DNA of 64,000 nt from Betaproteobacteria bacterium (GTDB taxonomy: Bacteria > Pseudomonadota > Gammaproteobacteria > Burkholderiales > Rhodocyclaceae). The notes below the pieces were generated by a model. It was not told where the DNA came from. It saw nothing but the letters and a program-made list of their open reading frames with translations, and searched no databases. Shown one piece after another: positions 37,369 to 47,591 of the stretch (position 1 is the stretch's first letter; each line of letters begins with the position of its first letter). The DNA lies in contig WRIU01000001.1 in assembly GCA_009782565.1 (NCBI GenBank), forward strand, positions 248,001 through 312,000, given 5' to 3'. Both the position numbers and the translations under genes were made by a program.

Positions 37369-37935
37369 ATGGATACCGTTCCTAATAATCTCACGCACTA
37401 TTTCCTGGTCGCCATGCCCCACATGGCCGATCCGCATTTCGCCCGCACCCTCACCTATATCGCCGAACACAACGCCCAGGGCGCGCTCGGCGTCATCGTC
37501 AATCGTCCGCTCGATATGACGCTGGGTACACTGTTCGAGCGCGTTGAACTCAAACTCAACTCACAGGATTTTATCTCGCAGCCCGTCTACTTCGGCGGTC
37601 CCGTGCAGACCGACCGGGGTTTCGTCCTCCACCGCCCAAGCGGCGACTGGCACTCCACGCTGCGCGTCAATGACGAAGTGGGCCTCACCAGCAGCCGCGA
37701 CATCCTGCAATCCATCGGCAGCGAGGGCAAACCGCACGAAGTGCTCGTGAGCCTCGGCTTCGCTGCCTGGACGGCGGGGCAACTCGAACAGGAACTCGCC
37801 GATAACGCCTGGCTTACCATCCCCGCCGACATGTCCATCGTCTTCGGGATGCCGCCGGAAGCCCGCCTGGCGGCCGCTGTGCAAAAGCTCGGCATTGATC
37901 TCACCCAGATCAGCGAGACCGCCGGACATGCCTGA
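37369..37935 (+). CDS. algH: YqgE/AlgH family protein
   Basis: A 188-residue DUF179 protein. Family motifs: [54 protein letters not shown], and [23 protein letters not shown]. The biochemical role is not settled; it is conserved beside ruvX in many proteobacteria. It starts 87 bases after chpA and its 3' end overlaps ruvX by 8 bases, heading the pyr operon. Confidence 0.93.
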   Translation: MDTVPNNLTHYFLVAMPHMADPHFARTLTYIAEHNAQGALGVIVNRPLDMTLGTLFERVELKLNSQDFISQPVYFGGPVQTDRGFVLHRPSGDWHSTLRVNDEVGLTSSRDILQSIGSEGKPHEVLVSLGFAAWTAGQLEQELADNAWLTIPADMSIVFGMPPEARLAAAVQKLGIDLTQISETAGHA

Positions 37936-38410
37936 GGGCACACCGGCTACGATCACCTCCACACTTTGTCTGCCTCCGCGCGGCTGCCTTCTCGGCTTCG
38001 ATTTCGGCCTTGCCCGTATCGGCGTCGCCACCGGCGAGATCGAGACCGGCCTTGCCAGCCCGCTTGCCACCATCGCCCTTGAATCCAGCGCCGCGCGCTT
38101 TGATGCCATCGCCCGCCTCATCGAAGAATGGCAGCCCGTCGCCCTCATCGTCGGCTTACCACGCCCGCTCGATGGCGAAGGCGAACATGCGCTCGAACCC
38201 CACTGCCGACGTTTTGCCAACCAGTTACACGGGCGCACCCACTTGCCCGTGCATTTCGCAGACGAGCGGCTCAGTTCGGTTGAAGCTGACTATAGCCTAC
38301 GAGACGCTGGCATGAGAAACTGGCAAGCGCGCAAAAAGAAACTCGATGCCGTTGCCGCGCAACTCATCCTGCAACATTTCCTGGACACCCTCCGCCATGC
38401 AACTTCCTGA
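37928..38410 (+). CDS. ruvX: Putative Holliday junction resolvase / pre-16S rRNA nuclease RuvX (YqgF)
   Basis: A 160-residue RNase H-fold protein. [17 protein letters not shown] carries the first catalytic Asp, [25 protein letters not shown] is the family helix, DERLSSVEA the conserved DER, and [15 protein letters not shown] the final Asp. YqgF family members mature the 16S rRNA 5' end in E. coli. ATG 37928 overlaps algH by 8 bases. The frame is open to 37895 but the extra residues lie inside algH. The end overlaps pyrR by 14 bases. Confidence 0.92.
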   Translation: MPEGTPATITSTLCLPPRGCLLGFDFGLARIGVATGEIETGLASPLATIALESSAARFDAIARLIEEWQPVALIVGLPRPLDGEGEHALEPHCRRFANQLHGRTHLPVHFADERLSSVEADYSLRDAGMRNWQARKKKLDAVAAQLILQHFLDTLRHATS

Positions 38411-38897
38411 CGCAGAAACCCTCTGCCGCCAACTGGCCGAACAAATACATTCCAACCTCCAGCCCAATACCGCCCTCATTGGCATCCGTACCGGCGGAGA
38501 ATGGCTTGCGCGCCGGTTGCACGCCCTGCTCGGGCTTCGCCAGCCTCTTGGGGTCATCGACGTTTCCTTCTACCGCGACGACTACGGCGCAAGGGGGCTG
38601 CATGCCAACCCACAGCGCACCAAAATCCCGTTTCCCATCGAAAACACTCCCGTCATTCTCGTCGACGACGTGCTCTACACCGGGCGCACTACCCGCGCCG
38701 CGCTCAACGAAATTTTTGACTTTGGCCGACCTGCCTGCATCGAACTGGCCGTACTCGTCGACCGTGGCGGGCGCGAACTGCCCATTGCCGCCCGCTACTG
38801 TGCCCACACCCTGCCCGAACCGTTGCCCGCCTCGCAAAGCCTGCGGCTGGAACAGACGGAAAACGGCAACCTGACACTGAGGTTGATCCATGCGTAA
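38397..38897 (+). CDS. pyrR: PyrR bifunctional pyrimidine regulator / uracil phosphoribosyltransferase
   Basis: A 166-residue PRTase-fold protein: [30 protein letters not shown] and the PRPP-binding loop [17 protein letters not shown] are typical of PyrR. In Gram-positive bacteria PyrR binds pyr mRNA and has UPRT activity. In proteobacteria its regulatory role is uncertain, and no anti-terminator/terminator structure was seen in the tightly overlapping genes around it. It overlaps ruvX by 14 bases and pyrB by 8. Confidence 0.92.
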   Translation: MQLPDAETLCRQLAEQIHSNLQPNTALIGIRTGGEWLARRLHALLGLRQPLGVIDVSFYRDDYGARGLHANPQRTKIPFPIENTPVILVDDVLYTGRTTRAALNEIFDFGRPACIELAVLVDRGGRELPIAARYCAHTLPEPLPASQSLRLEQTENGNLTLRLIHA

Positions 38898-39849
38898 TCC
38901 ACAGCTCAACAGGCACGGTGAGCTGCAACACCTGCTTACCCTCGACGGACTGCCCCGCGAAGTCATCATCAGCATCCTCGATCACGCCACCCCCTTCACC
39001 GAAGTGGCCGAGCGCGAAGTCAAGAAACTCCCCCTGCTGCGCGGCAAAAGCATCTTCAACCTGTTCTTTGAAAACTCCACCCGCACCCGCACTACGTTTG
39101 AGATTGCGGCCAAGCGCCTGACCGCCGACGTCGTCACTCTCAACGTCTCCACCAGTTCCACTTCCAAGGGCGAAAGCCTGCTCGACACCATCGACAACCT
39201 CTGCGCGATGAACGCCGACATGTTCGTGGTGCGCCACTCCGCCAGCGGCGCGCCGGTGCTCATCGCCCAACACCTCCAGGCCACAGGTCGCGACCATATC
39301 CATGTCATCAACGCCGGGGACGGACGGCACGCCCATCCCACCCAAGGCCTGTTGGACATGTACACGATCCGCCACTACAAACGCGACTTCAGCCAGCTTT
39401 CCATCGCCATCGTCGGCGACGTGCTGCACTCAAGGGTCGCTCGCTCGCAAATCGCCGCCCTCACGACCCTCGGTGTTCCCGACTTGCGCGTCATCGCTCC
39501 CAAAACACTCCTGCCCTCTGCCGTCGAAAAAATGGGGGTGCGTACCTTCAGCGACATGCGTGAAGGGCTGCGCGGCGTGGATGTCGTCATGATGCTGCGC
39601 CTGCAAAACGAGCGCATGGCGGGCGCGCTGCTGCCCACCCCGCAGGAATACTACAAAGTATGGGGATTGACCCCCGAAAAACTCTCGCGTGCAAAGCCAG
39701 ATGCTATTGTCATGCACCCTGGACCGATCAACCGAGGCATTGAAATCGACTCCGCCGTCGTCGACGGCGATCAAGCCGTCATCCTGCCGCAAGTCACCTT
39801 TGGAATCGCTGTACGCATGGCGGTCATGTGCATGCTCGCCGGACAATGA
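38890..39849 (+). CDS. pyrB: Aspartate carbamoyltransferase catalytic subunit PyrB
   Basis: A 319-residue ATCase that joins carbamoyl phosphate and aspartate. The carbamoyl-phosphate loop S-T-R-T-R-T is at 63-68, followed by [11 protein letters not shown], the [11 protein letters not shown] motif and [13 protein letters not shown] near the end. It is the length of class A/B catalytic chains. No pyrI is present. The following pseudo-dihydroorotase gene (10-base gap) suggests a dodecameric ATCase-pDHO complex as known in Pseudomonas. Confidence 0.96.
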   Translation: MRNPQLNRHGELQHLLTLDGLPREVIISILDHATPFTEVAEREVKKLPLLRGKSIFNLFFENSTRTRTTFEIAAKRLTADVVTLNVSTSSTSKGESLLDTIDNLCAMNADMFVVRHSASGAPVLIAQHLQATGRDHIHVINAGDGRHAHPTQGLLDMYTIRHYKRDFSQLSIAIVGDVLHSRVARSQIAALTTLGVPDLRVIAPKTLLPSAVEKMGVRTFSDMREGLRGVDVVMMLRLQNERMAGALLPTPQEYYKVWGLTPEKLSRAKPDAIVMHPGPINRGIEIDSAVVDGDQAVILPQVTFGIAVRMAVMCMLAGQ

Positions 39850-39859
39850 GGAACGCACG

Positions 39860-41137
39860 ATGAACATCCGCATCGCCAATGGCCGGGTCATCGACCCTGC
39901 CCATAGAATCGACCGCGTACAGGACGTTTTCATTGCAGACGGCAAAATCGTCGCTCTCGACACAGCCCCCGACGGTTTTCAGCCCACACGCACACTGGAG
40001 GCCACAGGTCTGGTCGTCGCCCCAGGGCTCATCGACCTTGCCGCCCGTCTGCGCGAGCCCGGTTTTGAATATCGCGCCACCCTCGAATCCGAGATGGAAG
40101 CCGCCATGGCCGGAGGCGTCACCAGCGTTGCCATTCCGCCTGACACCGACCCCGCCCTCGATGAACCGGGGCTTGTCGAAATGCTTTGCTATCGCGCCAA
40201 GAAACTCAACCGCGCCCACATCTACCCGATCGGCGCTCTCACCATCGGCCTCAAGGGAGAACGCCTCTCCGAGATGGCCGAACTATTTGAAGCCGGATGC
40301 TTTGCTTTCTCTCAGGCCAATGTCCCCATCCTCGACAACGTAGTGCTCATGCGCGCCATGCAGTACGCAGCCACTTTCGATTTTCGCGTCTGGCTCCAGC
40401 CCATTGCCCCCTTCCTCGCCCGTGGCGGTTACGCCCATGATGGAGAAATCGCCAGCCGTCTCGGTCTGCCTGGCATTCCCGTGGCTGCTGAGACCATCGC
40501 CCTCTTCACCACTCTGCAACTTGCCAAGGCCACCAGCGCGCGGCTTCACATCACCCGCATCTCCAGTGCCGAAAGCCTCGCCCTCATCGAGCAGTCTCGC
40601 GCCGAGGGAATGGATGTCACCTGCGACATCTCCATCAACCACCTGCATCTGTGCGACCAGGACATCGGCTACTTCAACACCAACTGCCACCTCGTCCCGC
40701 CGCTACGCAGCCGGGAAGACCGCGACGCCCTTTCAAAAGGGCTGATCGAAGGCCGCATCAATGCCCTGTGTTCCGACCACACCCCTGTCGACGACGATTG
40801 CAAGCTCATTCCTTTCAGCGAATCCGATCCCGGCGCGACCGGGCTCGAACTCCTGTTGCCCCTCACTCTCAAGTGGGCCGAAGAAAATGAATTGCCCCTC
40901 GTCGCCGCCCTATCCCGCGTCACCTCCGACGCTGCACGGCTCGCCGGTATCACCAAAGCCGGACACCTTGCTCCCGGCGCGCGCGCCGACCTCTGCATTT
41001 TCGACCCAGCCGCCCGTTTCACCGTCAGCCGCGACAGCCTCAAGAGCCAGGGCAAGAACACCCCCTTCCTCGGCTTTGAACTGCCGGGCCTGGTGCATTA
41101 CACGATAGTAGAGGGAGAACTGATGTTTGAGCGGTGA
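39860..41137 (+). CDS. pyrC': Dihydroorotase-like protein PyrC' (probably inactive, ATCase partner)
   Basis: A 425-residue amidohydrolase-fold protein of the dihydroorotase family. The zinc-binding D-x-H-x-H of active enzymes is replaced by D-L-A-A-R (59-63: Ala61 and Arg63 where His are expected), and the H-x-x-H segment reads LHITRIS, with Arg for the second His. CSDHTPVDDD is kept. Family knowledge: such non-catalytic DHOase homologues (Pseudomonas PyrC'/PyrX) hold ATCase trimers together and are needed for ATCase activity. The frame opens at 39689 within pyrB, but ATG 39860 follows the pyrB stop by 10 bases with GAGGAACG upstream. A functional dihydroorotase should be elsewhere. Confidence 0.9.
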   Translation: MNIRIANGRVIDPAHRIDRVQDVFIADGKIVALDTAPDGFQPTRTLEATGLVVAPGLIDLAARLREPGFEYRATLESEMEAAMAGGVTSVAIPPDTDPALDEPGLVEMLCYRAKKLNRAHIYPIGALTIGLKGERLSEMAELFEAGCFAFSQANVPILDNVVLMRAMQYAATFDFRVWLQPIAPFLARGGYAHDGEIASRLGLPGIPVAAETIALFTTLQLAKATSARLHITRISSAESLALIEQSRAEGMDVTCDISINHLHLCDQDIGYFNTNCHLVPPLRSREDRDALSKGLIEGRINALCSDHTPVDDDCKLIPFSESDPGATGLELLLPLTLKWAEENELPLVAALSRVTSDAARLAGITKAGHLAPGARADLCIFDPAARFTVSRDSLKSQGKNTPFLGFELPGLVHYTIVEGELMFER

Positions 41138-41144
41138 GGCTAAA

Positions 41145-41465
41145 TCATGCCGATGCTACCGCCGGTCGCACCATCAGGCGCGTAGATTGGGACGCAGTAT
41201 GCCTAGTCTGCCATAAATCATAATTGGACTGCATGCGTAGAAACATCTCGGCGCTCGGCCCGCCGCCTTCCGGCGTCTTCAACCATGCCTCCAGCCGCAG
41301 CGCCATATCGGCACTGATCCCCGCTCTGCCATTGATGAGGCGCGAAAACATCACCCGGCTCACCCTGAGTTGATGCGCTGCCTCCGTTACGGACAACCCA
41401 AGCGCAGGCAACACCTCATCGCGTAAGATAGTACCGGGGTGTGGCGGATCAAACATTCTGCTCAT
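41145..41465 (-). CDS. higA: HigA-family antitoxin (HTH)
   Basis: A 106-residue XRE-type helix-turn-helix protein. DPPHPGTILRDEVLPALGLSVTEAAHQLRVSRVMFSRLINGRAGISADMALRLEAWL is the standard HigA/VapI sequence. It should neutralise the HigB toxin encoded 12 bases upstream and repress the operon by binding the palindromes near 41.8 kb. The C-terminal tail TRLMVRPAVASA is slightly longer than usual. The toxin-first order is characteristic of higBA. Confidence 0.92.
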   Translation of the reverse strand: MSRMFDPPHPGTILRDEVLPALGLSVTEAAHQLRVSRVMFSRLINGRAGISADMALRLEAWLKTPEGGGPSAEMFLRMQSNYDLWQTRHTASQSTRLMVRPAVASA

Positions 41466-41477
41466 GGTTTCTCCCTG

Positions 41478-41756
41478 TCAGTGATAATCCTGATAGTTCA
41501 CCAGGATCGCGTCTTCTCCCTCGAAGGCAAACGTCAAACGCCAATTTCCGTTGACTGTCACCGCCCAGTGCCCGAACAGGTTTTGCGACAGGCGATGCAG
41601 CTTCCAGCCAGAAACATCCATCCCGGAAGGTGAAGCCGCCGCGTCCAGAAATGCAAGCTGTATCTTGAGCCGCTTCGCGTGATCTGGCCGGATACCGGCC
41701 TTGCTGCCCGTCTCAAAAAATGCCTGGATACCTCTATGAAGGAAGGACTTAATCAT
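41478..41756 (-). CDS. higB: HigB-family toxin (RelE-like mRNA interferase)
   Basis: A 92-residue RelE-superfamily toxin: MIKSFLHRGIQAFFETGSKAGI at the start, then GWKLHRLSQNLFGHWAVTVNGNWRLTF and VNYQDYH at the end, all typical of HigB, which cleaves mRNA on the ribosome. The frame is open 18 bases further up, but MIKSF at 41756 is the family start. Catalytic-type residues (Trp, Arg in NWRLTF and the terminal His) are present, so it looks functional. Confidence 0.92.
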   Translation of the reverse strand: MIKSFLHRGIQAFFETGSKAGIRPDHAKRLKIQLAFLDAAASPSGMDVSGWKLHRLSQNLFGHWAVTVNGNWRLTFAFEGEDAILVNYQDYH

Positions 41757-41795
41757 GGCATAAGCGTATACCATAAAATTACAGCTAGAGTTGTA

Positions 41796-41837
41796 AACTG
41801 TAAATTTACAGTTTTAACTGTAAACTATAAATTTACA
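41796..41837. promoter_or_regulatory. Palindromic operator region of higBA
   Basis: An 18-bp perfect palindrome AACTGTAAATTTACAGTT (41796-41813) is followed by a second imperfect one, TGTAAA-N6-ATTTACA (41819-41837), with another half-site TGTAAA at 41793-41798. They lie 40-80 bases upstream of higB. Repeated palindromes at this position are the usual autorepressor sites of a HigBA complex; binding itself is inferred. Confidence 0.65.
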
Positions 41838-41925
41838 CTTATCAAGTGACGTGTACCACGCCTGTCTCGCATGGGTTTTATTGCCAAAATAACAGTCCAA
41901 ACCCACTGCATTAAAGTACTCAGTC

Positions 41926-42774
41926 TCAATAATTCTTCACCACAATGTGTATCGAATTGCTATTGAAGCGGTTCCGGATGTTCACAGAGTAACTCTTGTA
42001 ATACTCGTCACAGATGTAATCTCCATACAACGCTTCCGTCAGCGGGGTTTTGCCGACGACCATCAGCGCGCGGCAAGGCAGCTTCCTGAATTCCGCCGCG
42101 AGCCGACGATGTTCGGCTTCATCGAATCCGTTTATGAATTCGATGTTTCCGTAGTCATTGAACACACAGTCATACGGCGGATCGAGGAAGACGAAATCGT
42201 TCTTCTCCGCCATTGAAAATATCTGGCAGTAATCCTCGCTGAAAAGCTCTGCGCGCTGGAGCAACTCGCTGTGCCGTGCCGTCACGCGCCGCGTGTTTAA
42301 ATGTTTATACCTGCCGAAAGGAACGTTGTAGTCGCCGCGCCGGTTGTAACGGAGCATGCCGGAATAGGCCGTCTTGTTGATAAAGAAGTAAAGCACGCCC
42401 TCCAACCAGGTTTCATCCGGGCAGTTGTAGAGCGTGCGGAGACGGTAATACAAATCTTCATTGGCGTTGGGGATGCGCGTATCCGGCTGTTCCGCCTTCA
42501 GCGCCTCATATACGCGCTGATTGCGCTCATATTCCGCTTCAAGCGCATCGAGTTGCCCGCGCATCTCCGGGTATTGATCCTTAAGTTGCCGGTAAAAACC
42601 CATGAGCCGCGCGTTGATGTCGTTGAGCACCGCGCGCGCGGGTTCCATGTGGAAGTACAGCGCGCCGCCGCCCAGGAAAGGTTCGATGTAGCGGTCGAAA
42701 TCATCCGGGACGTAGCGCAGGAAATGGGGAATTTCCCGCAATTTGCCGCCCCGGTACTTCAGCACGGGATTCAT
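41926..42774 (-). CDS. D12-class DNA adenine-N6 methyltransferase (Dam-like)
   Basis: A 282-residue methylase with the class alpha order: N-terminal KYRGGKL, AdoMet motif F-L-G-G-G-A-L-Y-F (33-41; the common form is FxGxGxxxF), a central target-recognition region, and catalytic D-P-P-Y near residue 198. No endonuclease gene lies next to it, so it is probably an orphan methylase rather than half of a restriction system. The frame is open to 43164, but the family start is MNPVLKYRGGK at 42774. It lies beside higBA and breaks the housekeeping run between pyrC' and guaD, which suggests an acquired island (inference). The target sequence is not known. Confidence 0.88.
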   Translation of the reverse strand: MNPVLKYRGGKLREIPHFLRYVPDDFDRYIEPFLGGGALYFHMEPARAVLNDINARLMGFYRQLKDQYPEMRGQLDALEAEYERNQRVYEALKAEQPDTRIPNANEDLYYRLRTLYNCPDETWLEGVLYFFINKTAYSGMLRYNRRGDYNVPFGRYKHLNTRRVTARHSELLQRAELFSEDYCQIFSMAEKNDFVFLDPPYDCVFNDYGNIEFINGFDEAEHRRLAAEFRKLPCRALMVVGKTPLTEALYGDYICDEYYKSYSVNIRNRFNSNSIHIVVKNY

Positions 42775-42922
42775 GGATCGTTCGTTTCCGGTTCCGGAAA
42801 GTGCCGAATGATAACCCCCAGCGCATGCAGGATAGGCACACATGTTTTCCCGAAATAAAGCCCGTGCTGTAGAATCGGGGAGAATATCAGGCGTGGTTGT
42901 ACCATTTCCGGCTCGAAACACC

Positions 42923-44236
42923 ATGCTCATTCCCACTGACCCTTCCCTGCTGCTGGCTGTACGCGGTGAGATCGTCCATTTCACCGATGACCCTATCGGA
43001 CACGGAGCCGATGCCTGTGTCCATTTCCCAGATGGCCTGCTTCTCGTCCGCGACGGCCATGTACTCGATTGCGGACCGGCGGCGGAACTCGAACTCGCAC
43101 TGCCGACGGACGCTCGCCGCGTCGACTGCTCCGGCAAGTTGATCCTGCCGGGCTTCATCGACACCCATACTCACAGCGCGCAAACGGAAATCATCGCCAG
43201 TTATGGCGAACAACTCACGACATGGCTGGAAAAATACGCCTGGCCTGCCGAAGCCCGCCATGCCGACCCTGCCTATGCCGCCGCCGGAGCCGGGTTCTTC
43301 TGCGATCAACTGTTGCGCCACGGCACGACTACGGCAATGGTCTTCACCACCGTGCATCCCGCCAGCGCCGACGCCCTGTTTGAAGCTGCGCGCGCGCGCC
43401 GCATGCGGATGATCGCTGGCAAGGTGCTGATGGATCGCAACTGCCCGGAGTTCCTGCGCGACACTCAAGCAGTGGGCGACGCCCAATCCCGCGCCCTGAT
43501 CGAAAAATGGCATGGGCGCGAGCGCTTGGCCTATGCCGTTACCCCGCGCTTCGCGCCCACTTCCACAGAAGAACAAATGCAGCGGGCCGGGCGGCTTTTC
43601 AGCGAAGTGCCCGGCCTCTACCTGCAAACGCATCTGGCCGAACAGCGCGCGGAAGTGGCTTGGGCGATGTGGCTTTATCCCGGCGCACGCAGCTATCTGG
43701 ACATTTACGAGCGGTTCGGCCAACTTGGCGCGCGCAGCGTGTTCGCACATTGCGTCTGGCTCGATGACGAAGACCGCTGCCGCATGGCGGCTTGCGGTGC
43801 GGCGATGAGTTTTTGCCCCACTTCCAATCTCTTTCTCGGTTCCGGCCTGTTCGACCTGGGGCGCGCGCGCGACTTCGGCCTACGGGTGGGGCTGGGGAGC
43901 GACGTGGGCGCGGGAACCAGTTTTTCCATGCTGCAAACACTCAACGAAGCCTACAAGGTGCTGCAACTCGCCGGGCAAACCCTCACGCCCGAAGCCGGGT
44001 TTTACCTCGCCACCCTGGGCGGCGCGCGCGCGCTTTACCTGGACGCGCACGTCGGCAACTTCCTGCCGGGCCGCGAAGCCGACTTCATCGTCCTCGACCC
44101 TCGCGCAACGCAGTTGCTCGAAGCGCGCACATCCCGCGCCACCACGCTCACGGAACGCCTCTTCGCGCTGATGATGCTGGGAGACGACCGTTGCGTGGCC
44201 GCCACTTACGTGATGGGCGAAAAAATCCCCGCGTAG
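42923..44236 (+). CDS. guaD: Guanine deaminase
   Basis: A 437-residue amidohydrolase converting guanine to xanthine. Motifs: LPGFIDTHTHSAQTEIIASYGEQLTTWLEKY, with zinc ligands His82 and His84; PRFAPTSTEEQM; YLQTHLAE; FAHCVWL; and GSDVGAGTSFSML. These match GuaD closely. The frame opens at 42842, but ATG 42923 (MLIPTDPSLL) is the likely start. It is divergent from the Dam-like gene. Purine salvage or nitrogen acquisition is the likely role. Confidence 0.92.
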   Translation: MLIPTDPSLLLAVRGEIVHFTDDPIGHGADACVHFPDGLLLVRDGHVLDCGPAAELELALPTDARRVDCSGKLILPGFIDTHTHSAQTEIIASYGEQLTTWLEKYAWPAEARHADPAYAAAGAGFFCDQLLRHGTTTAMVFTTVHPASADALFEAARARRMRMIAGKVLMDRNCPEFLRDTQAVGDAQSRALIEKWHGRERLAYAVTPRFAPTSTEEQMQRAGRLFSEVPGLYLQTHLAEQRAEVAWAMWLYPGARSYLDIYERFGQLGARSVFAHCVWLDDEDRCRMAACGAAMSFCPTSNLFLGSGLFDLGRARDFGLRVGLGSDVGAGTSFSMLQTLNEAYKVLQLAGQTLTPEAGFYLATLGGARALYLDAHVGNFLPGREADFIVLDPRATQLLEARTSRATTLTERLFALMMLGDDRCVAATYVMGEKIPA

Positions 44237-44319
44237 CGTGCGCCACAGCGGGGATCGGGGGTCATCATCAGGCCGCTCTTTCTTCCTTACGGCTGGAGCG
44301 ACCTGTTACATGGTTATGT

Positions 44320-44985
44320 TCAGAACTTGAAACCGACACCAATAAAGTACACCCACGGATCGACATCTACGTCGACTTTATAATCGCCTAAAAGTCCCTT
44401 CATCTTGGCCGTGGTGGACATCCCCATCCTCCAGACAGCAGCATTCAGGAACAGACTGTCGCCAAGCGCATAATCCATGCCGAGCTGCCCCGTCAGGCCA
44501 AGGGAATTTTTCAGCGAAAGGTCACTGAAACCAGCCGCCTTTGCTTCATTGGAAAGTTTCTCGTTGTAGAACGCAGTGTAGGTCACACCGAGGCCAACAT
44601 AGGGCTGGAACCTGGACTTCGGGTTGAGGAAGAAGAATTGGGCGCTGACCGTTGGCGGCAGTTGCGAAACTTTACCCAGCTTAAAGTCGGAGTATCCTTT
44701 TTGCGTTAACGTGAGTTTGTGGGTAAACGGAGTGGCAGCTAGCAATTCGATGCCGAAGTGAGGCATGATCATGAGAGTGGTCGTCAGACCGAGTTGCGTA
44801 TCGCTTCCTACATCCACGCCAGTGCCCGATACTGAGCGACCATTAAGCTTGACTTTCGAACTGCTGACATCCGGATCGGCATGGGCAACGCCGACGCGCA
44901 GAATCACCTCACCGGCTTCATGTGCAACGGCAACACCAGACAGGGACAGCGCGGCGATAGCTGCCGCGATAATATGTTTACGCAT
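44320..44985 (-). CDS. ompW: OmpW-family outer membrane protein
   Basis: A 221-residue eight-stranded beta-barrel protein. Its signal peptide ends VAVAHEAG. OmpW features include VILRVGVAHADPD, GLTTTLMIMPHFGIELLAATPFTH, LPPTVSAQFFF, YVGLGVTYTAFY and the C-terminal WVYFIGVGFKF with terminal Phe. ATG 44985 was chosen over the upstream 45006 because GGAGGG sits 7 bases before it. A perfect FNR box lies 100 bases upstream. In enterobacteria OmpW forms a hydrophobic channel and is FNR-controlled. Confidence 0.93.
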   Translation of the reverse strand: MRKHIIAAAIAALSLSGVAVAHEAGEVILRVGVAHADPDVSSSKVKLNGRSVSGTGVDVGSDTQLGLTTTLMIMPHFGIELLAATPFTHKLTLTQKGYSDFKLGKVSQLPPTVSAQFFFLNPKSRFQPYVGLGVTYTAFYNEKLSNEAKAAGFSDLSLKNSLGLTGQLGMDYALGDSLFLNAAVWRMGMSTTAKMKGLLGDYKVDVDVDPWVYFIGVGFKF

Positions 44986-45085
44986 ACGAAATCCCTCCAT
45001 TGGCAAACCGATAAAACAATAAGAGGCTTGACCCTACAGTCATGATAACAGGCTTGTCGCGGCTTTTATGGGGGCTTGAGCATGT

Positions 45086-45099
45086 TTGATCTACATCAA
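45086..45099. promoter_or_regulatory. FNR/Anr box
   Basis: TTGAT-CTAC-ATCAA is a perfect match to the FNR/Anr consensus TTGAT-N4-ATCAA. It lies 100 bases upstream of ompW (minus strand) and 320 bases upstream of scpA. FNR control of ompW is known in E. coli, which supports ompW as the target. Confidence 0.8.
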
Positions 45100-45365
45100 C
45101 CGTTTTGCGCCTGGAAAAACACTCCTGAGGGCATTTGTACAACAAAGAACGAAAAACCCGATATATCCTGCCAGAAGAAACTTCGGTTGAAGATTCCTCG
45201 ATATGGCTCAGTGAGAATAAATCCTCCACAAACGTATGCTGCGCCAAAGATGGGTACAGGTAAACCCTTGGCGTTGCTGCATTGCGCCAAGGATTATACG
45301 CAAGGTATCATTTATAGTCCTTTCGGTCTTATATAAGTCAACTTTCCGCACGGGAGTGCAAACGA

Positions 45366-45388
45366 AGCCGCGCAAGCGGCTGTTTTTT
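45366..45388 (+). terminator. Terminator-like hairpin in the scpA leader
   Basis: A perfect 6-bp stem AGCCGC / GCGGCT with a GCAA tetraloop, followed by GTTTTTT (45382-45388). It ends only 32 bases before the scpA ATG. It could be an attenuator in the scpA 5' leader or the end of a short RNA transcribed from the intergenic region. Confidence 0.7.
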
Positions 45389-45420
45389 GCTCCTGCAGCG
45401 GGTTCCGGAACGAGGTTAGC

Positions 45421-47589
<2,169 letters not shown>

Positions 47590-47591
47590 AA

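Larger units (their letters stand above)
44986..45420. other. Intergenic region between ompW and scpA
   Basis: This 435-base divergent region has no convincing gene. From left to right it holds the ompW ribosome-binding site, an FNR box (45086-45099), an 8-bp inverted repeat CCTTGGCG/CGCCAAGG (45266-45292), weak promoter-like elements TTGCGC and TATCAT (45282-45311), a small hairpin GCAC-GGGA-GTGC (45348-45359), and a terminator-like hairpin (45366-45388) just before scpA. Confidence 0.6.

Noticed and set aside
38250-38400. PyrR-dependent attenuator ahead of pyrR/pyrB
   Set aside because: Genes overlap and no anti-terminator/terminator pair or PyrR-binding loop could be drawn.
41926-42774. 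Complete restriction-modification system
   Set aside because: Only the methylase is present; neighbours are higBA and guanine deaminase, with no endonuclease-like ORF.
45076-45336. Plus-strand ORF of 86 codons in the ompW-scpA intergenic region
   Set aside because: It covers the FNR box, has no ribosome-binding site, and its peptide has no domain-like or membrane pattern.
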